In this document: positions 35,306 through 44,183 of the stretch, in pieces | How the letters are laid out: every line of letters begins with the position of its first letter | Numbering within the stretch: the stretch's first letter is position 1 | NCBI GenBank assembly: GCA_003246335.1 | Contig: QKAR01000009.1 | Span: 1 to 64,000 of the forward strand | Direction of reading: 5' to 3' | DNA from: Spirochaetales bacterium | Lineage (GTDB): Bacteria; Spirochaetota; Spirochaetia; Treponematales; Treponemataceae | Length of the DNA: 64,000 nucleotides | Notes under the pieces: model-generated | What the model was told of the DNA's origin: nothing | The model's input: only the letters and a program-made list of their open reading frames with translations | Databases searched by the model: none | Made by a program: the position numbers and the translations under genes

Positions 35306-37864
35306 CTATTGCAGCAGCGGGTTCGTCGCGGGCGGGACGGCGGATTCCGTCGCGGCGCTCGCCCCGCCCTGCGCCTGATTCGCTCCGGATTTACCCGAGG
35401 AGCCGCTCGGCGTGGGATCCTCGAACAGCGAGGGATCGAGGGTGAGTCCCGAGTCGTCGACCGTGATCGGCCGCTGGCCGACGGAGTAACTCTGCGTCTG
35501 CAGGATTTCCATCGAGCGCCGCTTGAGGTCGTTATTCTGCTCGTGGTAGTCGCAGTATTTCGTCGGCTGCGTTCCCTCAAGGAAGTAGAGCGAAATAGTG
35601 CCCTCGTCGCAGGCATCGGTCGGGAGCAGCCCCGACTTAACGCACACGGTCGCGGCGACGAGACCCGTTTGCGGTTTCACGAAATCCCGGTACGGGAGTC
35701 CGTCGTGGATGAGGCGCATGTAATCGCCCCAGGCCGGCCCCGCGAGCGTCGCGCCGGTATTGTCGAGTCCGAGCGAAAGGCCGTGCTTGTCGAAGCCGAA
35801 CCAGAGCGCGGTCGTGTAATACGGCGTAAAGCCGACCGTCCACGCGTCCGACCAGTTTTGCGTCGTGCCGGTCTTGCCCGCCGCGGGAATGGTATATCGC
35901 TTGCCGTTCGGGTCGCGAAACGAGAATTTCGCGTCCGAGCCTCCGAGCGTTCCCGCGCGGATCGTGTTTTTCAGAAGATCGGTCATGATCCACGCGTTTT
36001 GCGGGCTGATGATTTGGATGCCCGAGCCTTTGCGCTTCTGCTCGAGCCGGAGTTCCTTTTCGGGGTCGATGATGGTCTTCCCGTTGCGATCCTCGACCGA
36101 TCGGATCGCGATCGGCGTGACTTGCTTGCCCTGGTTCGCGAAGGTCGCGAAGGCCTGAGCCATCTGGATCGGCGCGACGCTGATGACGCCGAGTCCGAGC
36201 GAGTACACGCGCGGGAAGACGCGGTCGATGTCCGCCTTATCCGTGTAGCCGAGTAGCGTCGCCGCGCGGCTGATGGCCGCGTCGAAGCCGATGCCGTCCA
36301 GGATGCGGAGCGACGGCACGTTCATCGAGTGTGCGAGCGCCTCCCACAGGAGCACGGTGCCTTTCCATTCGCCCTTAAAGTTGAGCGGGGTGTAGGGCAC
36401 GCCGTCCTCGTTGTAAAAGACGACGGGCGTGTCGGCGATCATCGAGCTCGCCGTGTATTTTCTCGTGTCGATGGCCGCGGAGTAGTAAAGCGGCTTGAAA
36501 GTGCTTCCCGGCTGGACGGACGCCTGGGTCGCGCGGATAACCTGGTTCGATTGGTCGAATTTGCTGCCGCCGACGAGGGCGGTGATATAGCCGGTATCGT
36601 TCTCGAGCGAGATGAGGGCTCCCTCGACGGTCGTTTTCGCCGCGGCGTTTTGCAGGTTCGCGTTCGCCTTGTTCGTCTGCGTCTTGAGCCCGTCAAGTCC
36701 GCAGACGAGGGACAGCACGTCGACGACGGGGTTCACGTTGTTCTGGTAGTATGAGACCGCTTTCCCGTGGATGCGCTCGCCGGAAACCGCGAGTTCGGGG
36801 ATATTAAACGCGAGCGATAAAAGCTCGGTAACCCGCGCGTAGTCATCGCCCTCGGCGAAACGCGCGGAACTCGACACCTTAAAGCGACGATTCGCGAGCG
36901 CGATGTAGTCGGTCATGACCTTATCGGCCGCCGCCTGATGCTTGAGATCGAGCGTCGTGTGCACGGTGTAGCCGCCGGAATAAATGTCCATGGACCCGTA
37001 CATCATGGTCTCGAGCTGTCGGCGCACGTATTCGGAGAACCAGCGCGCCTTGTCGTCGCGCGAAAGCCACGCGGATGTCGCGGTTCGCGTGTAGTCGAAA
37101 TGCGCCCAATAGTCGTCAAAGGACGAGTCGGCCGCTTTTTTGCTGAGGTAGCCGAGCTCGACCATTTGCTTCAGGACTTCCTGTTGCCGTTCCATCGCGC
37201 GGTTTGGGTGCTCGAAAGGATTGTAGAAGGCGGGGTTGGAAAGCTGAATCACGAGTATCGCGGCCTCGGCGGGGGTAATTTCCGTCGCCGGGTGGCCAAA
37301 ATAAAATTTGGACGCCGCGTTCACGCCGTACGTGCCGCCGCCGAAATACATTTTATTGAGGTAGAGCTCGAGTATCTCGTTTTTCGAGTACCTCCGCTCA
37401 AGCTGGAGGGCCCACCACAGTTCCTTGACTTTGCGGCCGATGGAAATATCGCTACGGTCGGCGTAGAGCGTTCCGGCGAGCTGCTGGGTAATCGTGCTTC
37501 CGCCGCCGAGCGATTGGCGCGTCAGCTTGCCGAACACCGCGCGGGCGATCGATTTCAGCGTGAAACCGCCGTGTTTATAGAAGTTCTGGTCCTCGCGGGT
37601 CAAAAGGGCGTTAATCATGTGCGGCGGGAGCTGATCGAGCGCGATCATTTCCCGCTTTTCTTCCGAGGCGAATTCGGTGATGAGATCGCCGTGGATGTCG
37701 AGAATGCGAGTCGGAAGCGCCGGGTTAAAATCGGAAAAATTTTCCTGTTTTTTTAGGTTCGTGGTCAGCGCCAGGGCCAGGCCGAGCGCGATGCCGCTCA
37801 GCAGGGCAAAAAGGAGGATAGCCGTTAAGGCAACGGTTATCTTGCGCGTTTCTTTGGCAAACAT
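35306..37864 (-). CDS. Class A penicillin-binding protein (PBP1A-type)
   Basis: An 852-aa bifunctional peptidoglycan synthase. One membrane anchor (about residues 8-32) is followed by the GT51 glycosyltransferase domain with REDQNFYKHGG (about 85-95) and GGGSTITQQLAG. The transpeptidase domain has the nucleophile motif GSTFKPL, SMN and KTGTT. The tail is Pro/Ser/Ala-rich. The ATG at 37864 (MFAKETRK) is chosen over one 18 bases upstream, which would lie in the -10 region. It has its own promoter with leaderless spacing. Confidence 0.93.
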   Translation of the reverse strand: MFAKETRKITVALTAILLFALLSGIALGLALALTTNLKKQENFSDFNPALPTRILDIHGDLITEFASEEKREMIALDQLPPHMINALLTREDQNFYKHGGFTLKSIARAVFGKLTRQSLGGGSTITQQLAGTLYADRSDISIGRKVKELWWALQLERRYSKNEILELYLNKMYFGGGTYGVNAASKFYFGHPATEITPAEAAILVIQLSNPAFYNPFEHPNRAMERQQEVLKQMVELGYLSKKAADSSFDDYWAHFDYTRTATSAWLSRDDKARWFSEYVRRQLETMMYGSMDIYSGGYTVHTTLDLKHQAAADKVMTDYIALANRRFKVSSSARFAEGDDYARVTELLSLAFNIPELAVSGERIHGKAVSYYQNNVNPVVDVLSLVCGLDGLKTQTNKANANLQNAAAKTTVEGALISLENDTGYITALVGGSKFDQSNQVIRATQASVQPGSTFKPLYYSAAIDTRKYTASSMIADTPVVFYNEDGVPYTPLNFKGEWKGTVLLWEALAHSMNVPSLRILDGIGFDAAISRAATLLGYTDKADIDRVFPRVYSLGLGVISVAPIQMAQAFATFANQGKQVTPIAIRSVEDRNGKTIIDPEKELRLEQKRKGSGIQIISPQNAWIMTDLLKNTIRAGTLGGSDAKFSFRDPNGKRYTIPAAGKTGTTQNWSDAWTVGFTPYYTTALWFGFDKHGLSLGLDNTGATLAGPAWGDYMRLIHDGLPYRDFVKPQTGLVAATVCVKSGLLPTDACDEGTISLYFLEGTQPTKYCDYHEQNNDLKRRSMEILQTQSYSVGQRPITVDDSGLTLDPSLFEDPTPSGSSGKSGANQAQGGASAATESAVPPATNPLLQ

Positions 37865-37872
37865 ATTGCATA

Positions 37873-37901
37873 ATAAAAGCATAAACGGGGGTTTGTTACA
37901 A
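37873..37901 (-). promoter_or_regulatory. Leaderless-type promoter of the PBP1A gene
   Basis: On the minus strand TTGTAA (37901-37896) and TTTTAT (37878-37873) are 17 bases apart, with an extended TGC before the -10. The -10 ends 8 bases before the ATG. Confidence 0.55.
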
Positions 37902-37905
37902 GATT

Positions 37906-37935
37906 AAAAAAAAGAGCCGGTATTTGGATACCGGC
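37906..37935 (-). terminator. Intrinsic terminator of the PEGA/M23 operon
   Basis: GCCGGTAT and its complement (37916-37923 with 37928-37935) form an 8-bp stem with a 4-base loop. On the minus strand a T-run follows. Confidence 0.85.
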
Positions 37936-38038
37936 CCGCCCATCAGGCTTCGGACAGTCAGTGGGTGGGAGGGGAACTGAGCTGCCCGATATACAATCTA
38001 TCGGCGTCGTCCCATTTTTTCTTTAAGGAAAAAAGCGG

Positions 38039-39022
38039 TTACGGCGTTTCCGCGACATTTACGTCGATAACCATGGAAATCGTGTAATCCTTTCCCTTCT
38101 CGACCTCGACGGCTCGGGTCACTTCGTAATCCCCAATTTTGAACAGCACCGAATGCTCTCCCGGCGCTATCGCTATTCCCTCGCGAAGGGTCTCCACGGG
38201 CAGTCCGTCGAGCTCGATAACGGCGTTCGCGGGCGCCACGAGCGTGAGCCGGGGCGTCGTGTCCTTCATGGCGACGGTAATTTCGGCTACCCGCGCGCGC
38301 TCGACGGTAAACACGCGAACTTCGTTCCGGTAATCGTCGGAAACGATCGAAAGGTGATGCTCTCCGGGCTGGAGTATCGTCAGCGCCTCGGGATTCGCGA
38401 GCGCCTGGTCGTCGAGTCGCACGGAAACGGGCTTTTCGCCGGTTTCGGGCCACGAGAATTTCAGGCGCATGCCGCCCTCCTCGGCGAGGATCGGCTTGAC
38501 TTTTACGGTAAACTTAACGCTTTCGATGTTGTCCGGAAGGCCTTTCATAACCGGCAAAAGGCGGAATACGAGCGGTCCGCCGGAAGCGTCGTGCACATAG
38601 TTCACGACGCTTGCGTAAGGGCCGCTTTTCAGGCCGGAATTCTTTTGAATGGGTATTTGCAGGACGAAATTGAGCTTTGACGGGAAGGTTTGCAGAATGA
38701 TTTGGTCGCCTTCGTAGTCGATTGTCTGGGCCGATGGCGTCGGCGCGACCTTGCGATACAGGGCGTACCCCATTCCCATGCGGGCGGAAGCGCTCATCGC
38801 CGGGCTTTTGATCTCGATTTCGATGCCGCGGATAAAAAGCGGGTTCTTGGGGAGCGTGACGGCGACCGCGTCGGCAAAGCCGAGCTCAACCGTTTGGGCT
38901 TCGGGGGTTTGGGCGCTAATCGAGACGGGAACGAGGGCTCCGACGCGGAATCCGTCAAGGGCAAACAGCGATCCAAGCGATGACAATAATAACCCCGCCA
39001 AAATGGCCCGCGTTTTTTTCAT
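38039..39022 (-). CDS. Secreted protein with PEGA-like repeats
   Basis: A 327-aa exported protein (signal peptide RAILAGLLLSSLGSLFA). The first 200 residues are beta-rich and unrecognised. The last 130 contain two related segments, LQPGEHHLSIVSDDYRNE and IAPGEHSVLFKIGDYEVT, with the PGEH variant of the PEGA motif. PEGA domains are extracellular beta-sandwich modules thought to bind cell-wall or surface layers. It overlaps the M23 peptidase gene by 4 bases, which supports an envelope role. Confidence 0.75.
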   Translation of the reverse strand: MKKTRAILAGLLLSSLGSLFALDGFRVGALVPVSISAQTPEAQTVELGFADAVAVTLPKNPLFIRGIEIEIKSPAMSASARMGMGYALYRKVAPTPSAQTIDYEGDQIILQTFPSKLNFVLQIPIQKNSGLKSGPYASVVNYVHDASGGPLVFRLLPVMKGLPDNIESVKFTVKVKPILAEEGGMRLKFSWPETGEKPVSVRLDDQALANPEALTILQPGEHHLSIVSDDYRNEVRVFTVERARVAEITVAMKDTTPRLTLVAPANAVIELDGLPVETLREGIAIAPGEHSVLFKIGDYEVTRAVEVEKGKDYTISMVIDVNVAETP

Positions 39023-40068
39023 TGCCGAACTTTCCCTTTTATGAATCCTTCTGGGTTTTTCGCCACCCCGTTTTCATGAATCTCGAAATGCAGGTGAGGT
39101 CCCGTGGATTGCCCGGTCGATCCGACCGTACCAATAATACTACCGGATTTGACCTTTTGGTGCAACTCGATTTTTACGGTTTGCAGATGACCATAGAGGC
39201 TTTCCTTGTTTCCCTCGTGCGCGATGATAACGTAATTCCCGTATACCGAATCTTCCCCGACGAAAGTTACCGTCCCGTCTGCGCAGGCGTGGACGGGCGT
39301 ACCGCGCGGGGCCGCGAGATCGATGCCCTTGTGGAAAATGAGATGGCCCGTGACGGGATTTTTCCGCATGCCAAACGTCGAGGTGAGCGCGCCGTCCGGC
39401 AGCGGGAATCGGAACGTCGGCGTTAAAAAGAACGAGCGAACCGTGCCCTCGAACCCGGCGTCCGGGATGCAGTGAACGGCCCTTTTGTCCGGATCGCGCA
39501 CGAAAAAAGAGATGATTGTCGGGTCGTCGGGGTCGAACGACGATAGCAGCAAGTTCTCGAAGGTATTTACCGCCTTGTCGGGGAGGTAGAGCCCGGGAAG
39601 GGTGGGGAGTATGACGGTTTTTCCGGTTATCGAGTCTTGCATCGAGGCGAATCGGTTCAAGCTCGCGATGGCATCGTAAGGAATCGAGCAACGCGCCGCT
39701 ATCGTTATGAGCGTGTCGGTTTTTTTCGGCACGTACGAATAGAGGTGCAGGGGGAGGTCGACGCCCGGTTTCGCCGTCGCCAGCGCTTGGCGCGCCTGTG
39801 AAACGTCGTCGCAATATTGCTGGAATACGGGATTGTCGGACGTAAGGGACGGGATTTCAGGATAGAACACGCCTTCGGCGACCGCGGGTACGCTCGCGAG
39901 GAGCAAAAAGAAAGCTGCCAGAAATCTGGCGGCGATGGAGACGCTTGCGGTTCGGCCCGAAGCGCGGTCCGGGAATCGGTACGTCGGGCGGCTTTGCCCG
40001 GGGCATACAACTGCGCGGCGAAAGCTCAATCCGCGCCGGGAAATCCCCGCGCGGCTCGCGGCGATCAT
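39019..40068 (-). CDS. LysM/M23 murein endopeptidase-like protein
   Basis: A 349-aa exported protein. A LysM-like segment (YVPKKTDTLITIAARCSIPY, about 112-131) precedes a LytM/M23 domain. The zinc ligands are visible as HKGID (His and Asp, about 255-259) and GPHLHFEIHENG. M23 enzymes cut peptidoglycan cross-bridges during growth; with all ligands present it should be active. The N-terminus carries about 40 residues before the hydrophobic segment RFLAAFFLLLASVPAVA, long for a signal peptide, but the 4-base overlap with the upstream gene supports this start. Confidence 0.88.
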   Translation of the reverse strand: MIAASRAGISRRGLSFRRAVVCPGQSRPTYRFPDRASGRTASVSIAARFLAAFFLLLASVPAVAEGVFYPEIPSLTSDNPVFQQYCDDVSQARQALATAKPGVDLPLHLYSYVPKKTDTLITIAARCSIPYDAIASLNRFASMQDSITGKTVILPTLPGLYLPDKAVNTFENLLLSSFDPDDPTIISFFVRDPDKRAVHCIPDAGFEGTVRSFFLTPTFRFPLPDGALTSTFGMRKNPVTGHLIFHKGIDLAAPRGTPVHACADGTVTFVGEDSVYGNYVIIAHEGNKESLYGHLQTVKIELHQKVKSGSIIGTVGSTGQSTGPHLHFEIHENGVAKNPEGFIKGKVRQ

Positions 40069-40472
40069 GCCCGCGCGGGCCGGCGACTTGAGCCGAATCC
40101 GAAGGCGAGAATCCCGTACGCCGCGATCGTCGCGAGCACGACGGTTCCCGCCAACGCGCGGTGCCAGGCGAGTACGAGGGCAATCGAGCCGATGGCCCCG
40201 GCAAGAAGCACGGCGATGGAGGCGAGCCTAATAAGAAATTTTCGCGGATCGGCGCGAAAGGCCTTTCTGCCGCGCTTATACGCGAAAAAGGCGACGGCGG
40301 CGGCGATCAGCAGACAAATAAGGGCGGTATACAGCGAGGGATCGGCGTTCGCGAGCTTCCACAGCGGCCATACGACGGCGCTTCCGGCGGCGACGCACAC
40401 GGCGAGCAACGCCGCGAAAATAATGATTGTTCGCAAAATTTTCGCGTATCCTGACAGAATGAGCTTGAGCAT
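40065..40472 (-). CDS. Small membrane protein, unknown
   Basis: A 135-aa protein with four hydrophobic segments (about residues 13-35, 46-65, 83-101 and 106-123) and a basic tail (SSRRPARA). No family is recognised. It is the first gene of a three-gene set (membrane protein, M23 peptidase, PEGA-like protein), joined by 4-base overlaps, so a link with envelope maintenance is likely. Confidence 0.7.
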   Translation of the reverse strand: MLKLILSGYAKILRTIIIFAALLAVCVAAGSAVVWPLWKLANADPSLYTALICLLIAAAVAFFAYKRGRKAFRADPRKFLIRLASIAVLLAGAIGSIALVLAWHRALAGTVVLATIAAYGILAFGFGSSRRPARA

Positions 40473-40496
40473 CCGCGCCTCCAGATTCCAGATACT

Positions 40497-40530
40497 AAAA
40501 AAATAACCGTAGCGGGAAACCGCTACGGTT
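40497..40530 (-). terminator. Intrinsic terminator of the ferredoxin gene
   Basis: An 11-bp perfect stem (40505-40515 with 40520-40530) with a 4-base loop. On the minus strand it is followed by ATTTTTTTA. Confidence 0.88.
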
Positions 40531-40553
40531 TACAAGCCGCTCGGCGACGAGAA

Positions 40554-40724
40554 TTACTCCTCGCTGATCGCTTCGACGGGGCAGGCGGCGGCGCAGGCAC
40601 CGCAGCTTGCGCAGGTCGCGGCGTCAATAACGCGCTTTCCGTCTTTCTCGCTGATCGCGCTGACGGGGCATTCACCCTCGCAGGCGCCGCAGTTAATGCA
40701 CGCATCGGAAATTTTGTAAGCCAT
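40554..40724 (-). CDS. fdx: 2[4Fe-4S] ferredoxin
   Basis: A 56-aa clostridial-type ferredoxin carrying electrons in anaerobic metabolism. Both clusters are visible: C9, C12, C15, C19 and C38, C41, C44, C48, each in the CX2CX2CX3CP pattern with pseudo-twofold symmetry. The ATG at 40724 has AAGGAG upstream. It has its own promoter and terminator, so it is a single-gene unit. A possible partner in the window is the Fe-S aldo/keto reductase. Confidence 0.95.
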   Translation of the reverse strand: MAYKISDACINCGACEGECPVSAISEKDGKRVIDAATCASCGACAAACPVEAISEE

Positions 40725-40754
40725 GTTGAGACTCCTTATCCATTTGATACCCAT

Positions 40755-40783
40755 AAAATAGCCGATGTTCCGATAAAAAACAA
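40755..40783 (-). promoter_or_regulatory. Promoter of the ferredoxin gene
   Basis: On the minus strand TTGTTT (40783-40778) and TATTTT (40760-40755) are 17 bases apart. Confidence 0.6.
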
Positions 40784-40811
40784 GACGAATTCCTCTTTCG
40801 CGGTTCCGTTG

Positions 40812-40840
40812 TTGGCATATCGGCGTTCCGGTGCTACACT
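40812..40840 (+). promoter_or_regulatory. Leaderless-type promoter of the AAA ATPase gene
   Basis: TTGGCA (40812-40817) and TACACT (40835-40840) are 17 bases apart. The ATG at 40851 is 10 bases after the -10 and lacks a Shine-Dalgarno sequence. Confidence 0.6.
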
Positions 40841-40850
40841 CAAACCCAAT

Positions 40851-42605
40851 ATGAACGAAAGTCAGCAACTTATAAAGAAGAATCTCGATTATATCAACAT
40901 TCTGCCGGCCTGGGCCCAAGAACTTTCGGTTAAATACTGCTCAAAAACGGCCAACTTATATTTCGTTCACGGTAATATCCGCGACTTTTTGCCCCATCAA
41001 ATGACCGAGGGCGAGTTTCTTTTCGTGAAAATTCAGGATTATATTTCCGAAGTCCTTTTTGGCAATAAAGATATCATCGTTTTTTACGATAAATCGAGCG
41101 GCATCTCGTTTTGCCTTTCCCAAATGGAAAAAGATTACCTCAAAACGATGACGTCCCGTTACCCGAACGTGCCGCCGGAGGAATTCCTTTCTCGCGACCC
41201 AGTAAAGGCGTTTGACTGGCTCGAGCGCTATTTCGTCTATAACCTGCCCAAAGATTTGCGTATTGTGCTCATTATCGATTACGCCGAAACCATCATTCCG
41301 GCGGACGAAATCGGCCATCTCGACGAGGTCGATCGGTACGCCCTCGTCACGCTCAACCGCTGGTCGCACGAGCCGCAGTTCACGAAAGGCGACATTTCCA
41401 TCCTCATGCTTACCGAAAACCTTACCGACTTAAACCCGCGCCTTTCCGCCTCGCCGGCGACGGTCAAGGTGGAAATCCCGTTCCCCGACGAGGTCGTGCG
41501 CGCCCAGTTTTTGGCCTCGCACGAGTCGCGCGGCGCGCTCCTTCTCGAACGCGGCCTTAACCCCGAGCGCATGGGCGCGCTCACCTCGGGCCTCAACCTC
41601 ATTAACCTCAACCAGCTCGCCGCGGAATCCTATCAGGAAGACAAGCCGATCAGCCTCGACTACCTCCGCCGCCGCAAGCGCGCCATCATCGAGAACGAGG
41701 CGGCCGGCCTTCTTGAGTTCATCGAGACCGACCACGACCTTTCTTTCGTCTCGGGCCACGAGTTCGTCAAAAAAAGATTCCAGAGCGCCGCCAAGGCGAT
41801 CCGCCAGAACCGTACCGACGTGCTGCCGATGGGCTATCTCATCGCCGGCCCCGTCGGCACGGGAAAAACCTTCATGGTTTCGGCTTTCGCGGGGGAAATC
41901 GGCGTGCCGATGGTCAAGCTCCGCAATTTCCGCTCAAAATGGCAGGGCGCCACGGAAAGCAATCTCGAAAAGGTGCTGAACATCCTCAAGGCCATGTCGC
42001 CCGTCGCCGTCATGATCGACGAGGCGGACGCCTTCCTCGGCGACCGGGATTCCGCCGGCGACTCGGGCACATCGGCGCGCGTTTTCGCGCAAATCGCGAA
42101 CTTTATGGGCAACACCGAATACCGGGGAAAAATCATCTGGTTCCTCATCACCTGCCGGCCCGACCTCCTCCCGATCGACCTGAAGCGCCAGGGCCGCGCC
42201 GAGGAACACCTCGCCCTTTTTTATCCCGATACCATCGAGGAAAAAATCGATCTTTTCCGCACGCTCCAGCGCAAGCTCGACATTAAGGTCAAGGACTTTC
42301 CGCTCGCCGACGCGTTCAAGTCGTTCAAATTCGAGGTTTCCGGCGCCGACATCGAGGCTATCCTCGTGCGCGCGAAAATGACCGCCACCATGGGCGGCCG
42401 CGCCATCGTCACCCGCGAAGACCTTGACGAGACGATCCGCGACTTCATCCCGCCGGCCTATCCCTACGAAATCGAGCTGCAGAACCTCGTCGCCGTCCTC
42501 GAGTGCACGAGCCGCGAAATGGTCCCCGCGAAATACCAAAAGCTCGAGCGCTCGAAGCTCGCCGCGGAAATTCGCGAACTCAAGGGTCTGCTCGGCGAAC
42601 TGTAA
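40851..42605 (+). CDS. Ycf46-like AAA+ ATPase
   Basis: A 584-aa soluble protein. The C-terminal AAA+ module has Walker A AGPVGTGKT (332-340), Walker B VAVMIDEAD (385-393), sensor-like ITCRPDLLP and an Arg finger region KRQGRAEEH. The N-terminal 280 residues look like a degenerate AAA domain (IVLIIDYAETIIP recalls a Walker B with no matching P-loop). This is the layout of Ycf46-type proteins of cyanobacteria and plastids, whose role is poorly known. The C-terminus ends in a short coiled segment. The upstream TTG at 40809 is rejected because it lies before the promoter. Confidence 0.85.
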   Translation: MNESQQLIKKNLDYINILPAWAQELSVKYCSKTANLYFVHGNIRDFLPHQMTEGEFLFVKIQDYISEVLFGNKDIIVFYDKSSGISFCLSQMEKDYLKTMTSRYPNVPPEEFLSRDPVKAFDWLERYFVYNLPKDLRIVLIIDYAETIIPADEIGHLDEVDRYALVTLNRWSHEPQFTKGDISILMLTENLTDLNPRLSASPATVKVEIPFPDEVVRAQFLASHESRGALLLERGLNPERMGALTSGLNLINLNQLAAESYQEDKPISLDYLRRRKRAIIENEAAGLLEFIETDHDLSFVSGHEFVKKRFQSAAKAIRQNRTDVLPMGYLIAGPVGTGKTFMVSAFAGEIGVPMVKLRNFRSKWQGATESNLEKVLNILKAMSPVAVMIDEADAFLGDRDSAGDSGTSARVFAQIANFMGNTEYRGKIIWFLITCRPDLLPIDLKRQGRAEEHLALFYPDTIEEKIDLFRTLQRKLDIKVKDFPLADAFKSFKFEVSGADIEAILVRAKMTATMGGRAIVTREDLDETIRDFIPPAYPYEIELQNLVAVLECTSREMVPAKYQKLERSKLAAEIRELKGLLGEL

Positions 42606-43031
42606 ATTTTCTTTTAGTTAATTTGGGCGCCCCGTCCGCGTGCGCGGACGGCCGGGCCCTTCGCTTGTATGGGCGGAACGCGGGGAAGTTTTGAAAAAAC
42701 TTCCCCGCGTTCCGCACGGATACCGCTGCGGTCCCTGGCGCGGAAACGCGCGTGTGCGCGGAAACGCGCGACTTTTGACTTGAACCGCGCGCGGTGAAAC
42801 TCCCGCCACGCGGAAAATCGCGCCTCGTTGAAATTCTCTCACGACGCGAAACTCCCTAAAAAGGAATATTTCTCGCGGGCTCGGCGAATTCTCTCGCCGA
42901 TCGGCCCTAACTCGCGCGACTCGAAAAAATCTCTGTCGGGCGCGGGAAGTCGCGCGCCCGGCATCGGCCTATCTCTCTGTTTCGGGTTTTCCCGCGGAAA
43001 CCCCAGCGTCGTTGAAATCGCGCGACCCGCG
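42606..43031. other. 426-base gap rich in inverted repeats
   Basis: No gene is supported here. CCGTCCGC/GCGGACGG forms a hairpin at about 42632-42651. A 20-bp perfect stem (42673-42692 with 42696-42715, loop GAA) follows. Further GC-rich repeats lie near 42935-42965. The gap separates two convergent genes, so the structures may act as terminators, although T-runs are missing. Confidence 0.6.
42673..42715. repeat. 20-bp perfect inverted repeat
   Basis: Bases 42673-42692 pair without mismatch with 42696-42715 around a three-base loop. The stem contains GGGGAAGTTTT and its complement, so a transcript from either strand would hold a short U stretch inside the stem but not after it. Confidence 0.9.
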
Positions 43032-44183
43032 TCAGTCCCGGGTCGCGCCCATGGCGCGGGGCGCGATAAAATCGCCCGCCGCGTCGGAGTCTCGGGGCGC
43101 GCCGTAGTCGCGCGCCAATGCCTCGACGAGTTTTCCCGCGATGTCGATTCCGCAGCTTTTTTCCAGCTCCTCGAATCCCGGCGACGCGTTTATTTCGCAA
43201 ATGGCGAGATCCTCGATGCGCGGAACCGCGCTGTCCGCGATATTCTCGCGCGCGAAAAGAAAATCCACCGTACCGTACCAAAGACCTACCGTTCGCGCGA
43301 TCGCGAGCGCGGCGGCGTCGAATCCCGCGCGCGCGCGCTCGTCCTCGGCCCAGGCGGGAACGCGCGTCGTCGCGCCCACGCACGCGTTCGAGCGAAACTC
43401 GCCGTCTTTCGCGCGCCGCTCGACTACGGCGATAACCGCGCCACCGGCGAAAAACGCGCGCAAGTCCCGGCCCCGCGACGGAGAGATGAATTCTTGCGCG
43501 ATCCACGCGGTACGCGCGCGGAAGATTGGTTCGGCCGCGTTTGGAGGTTTAGCCGCGCTTATAGCCGCGTTATCGGCTTTGTGCCGAACCCTTTCCTCGT
43601 CTATCGAATCTTCGCGCCGCGTCTGTGCCCATTGCCTGAATTTTTCTTCCGTTTCGATGAGCGCCACCCCTTTGCCGCGGCTACCCGCGCGGGGTTTTAT
43701 CACGAAGGGGATCGGCAGCGGCAGAGTCGCGTCGTTCGTGCCTGGGGGTATTTCGGGAATCTCGACGGTTTTTGGCGTCTGCCAGCCAGCGCGCGAGAGC
43801 GTCGCGGCGCAGGCGAGTTTATCTTGCGCCAAAAGCGCGGCGTTTCGCGGATTGAGGCACGGACGTCCCGTCCGTTCGAGGGGCAGTCGCACGGTGTCGG
43901 CAACCTCACCCCGAAGCAGAAAAACGGTCCTTTCGCCGTCCCGTCGGTACTCATCGCCCGAAAGATAGGTTTCGACGTCGCGCGGAAATAAAAAACGGGG
44001 CTCAAGGCCCCGTTCCGCGCACGCGCGCGCGATGCGATTAGCTGGATAAAATTGATTAAGCCACCCGTAGTCCGCGGTCTTGAGGCCGTACACGACCGCA
44101 AGCCGAAGAGTCGATGCATGCGCGGGCCGCGCGTTTTTGACCGTCAGTCCTGCGTCTTCGGCCACGTCAGCGTTTGCGCGCAA
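43032..44183 (-). CDS. RimK-type ATP-grasp ligase
   Basis: A protein of about 380 aa with the ATP-grasp fold: FVIKPRAGSRGKGV (glycine-rich lid, about 170-183), QEFI, and the metal-binding end EINASPGFEELEKSCGIDIA (about 335-354). The last element is characteristic of the RimK/LysX branch that adds glutamate or similar amino acids to a carboxylate. A polar insert of about 40 residues follows the lid. The start is uncertain: TTG 44183 or GTG 44165, neither with a ribosome binding site and both inside the preceding gene, so translation is probably coupled. The substrate cannot be inferred; no LysW-like carrier is adjacent. Confidence 0.82.
   Translation of the reverse strand: MRANADVAEDAGLTVKNARPAHASTLRLAVVYGLKTADYGWLNQFYPANRIARACAERGLEPRFLFPRDVETYLSGDEYRRDGERTVFLLRGEVADTVRLPLERTGRPCLNPRNAALLAQDKLACAATLSRAGWQTPKTVEIPEIPPGTNDATLPLPIPFVIKPRAGSRGKGVALIETEEKFRQWAQTRREDSIDEERVRHKADNAAISAAKPPNAAEPIFRARTAWIAQEFISPSRGRDLRAFFAGGAVIAVVERRAKDGEFRSNACVGATTRVPAWAEDERARAGFDAAALAIARTVGLWYGTVDFLFARENIADSAVPRIEDLAICEINASPGFEELEKSCGIDIAGKLVEALARDYGAPRDSDAAGDFIAPRAMGATRD

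Noticed and set aside
40809..40850. TTG start for the AAA ATPase gene
   Set aside because: It lies upstream of the promoter; ATG 40851 fits the transcription start.
42606..43031. Insertion sequence remnant
   Set aside because: Inverted repeats are present but no transposase fragment or target duplication is seen.
42828..43991. 387-codon + strand frame opposite the ATP-grasp gene
   Set aside because: Arg-rich with no domain, while the minus strand shows clear ATP-grasp motifs.
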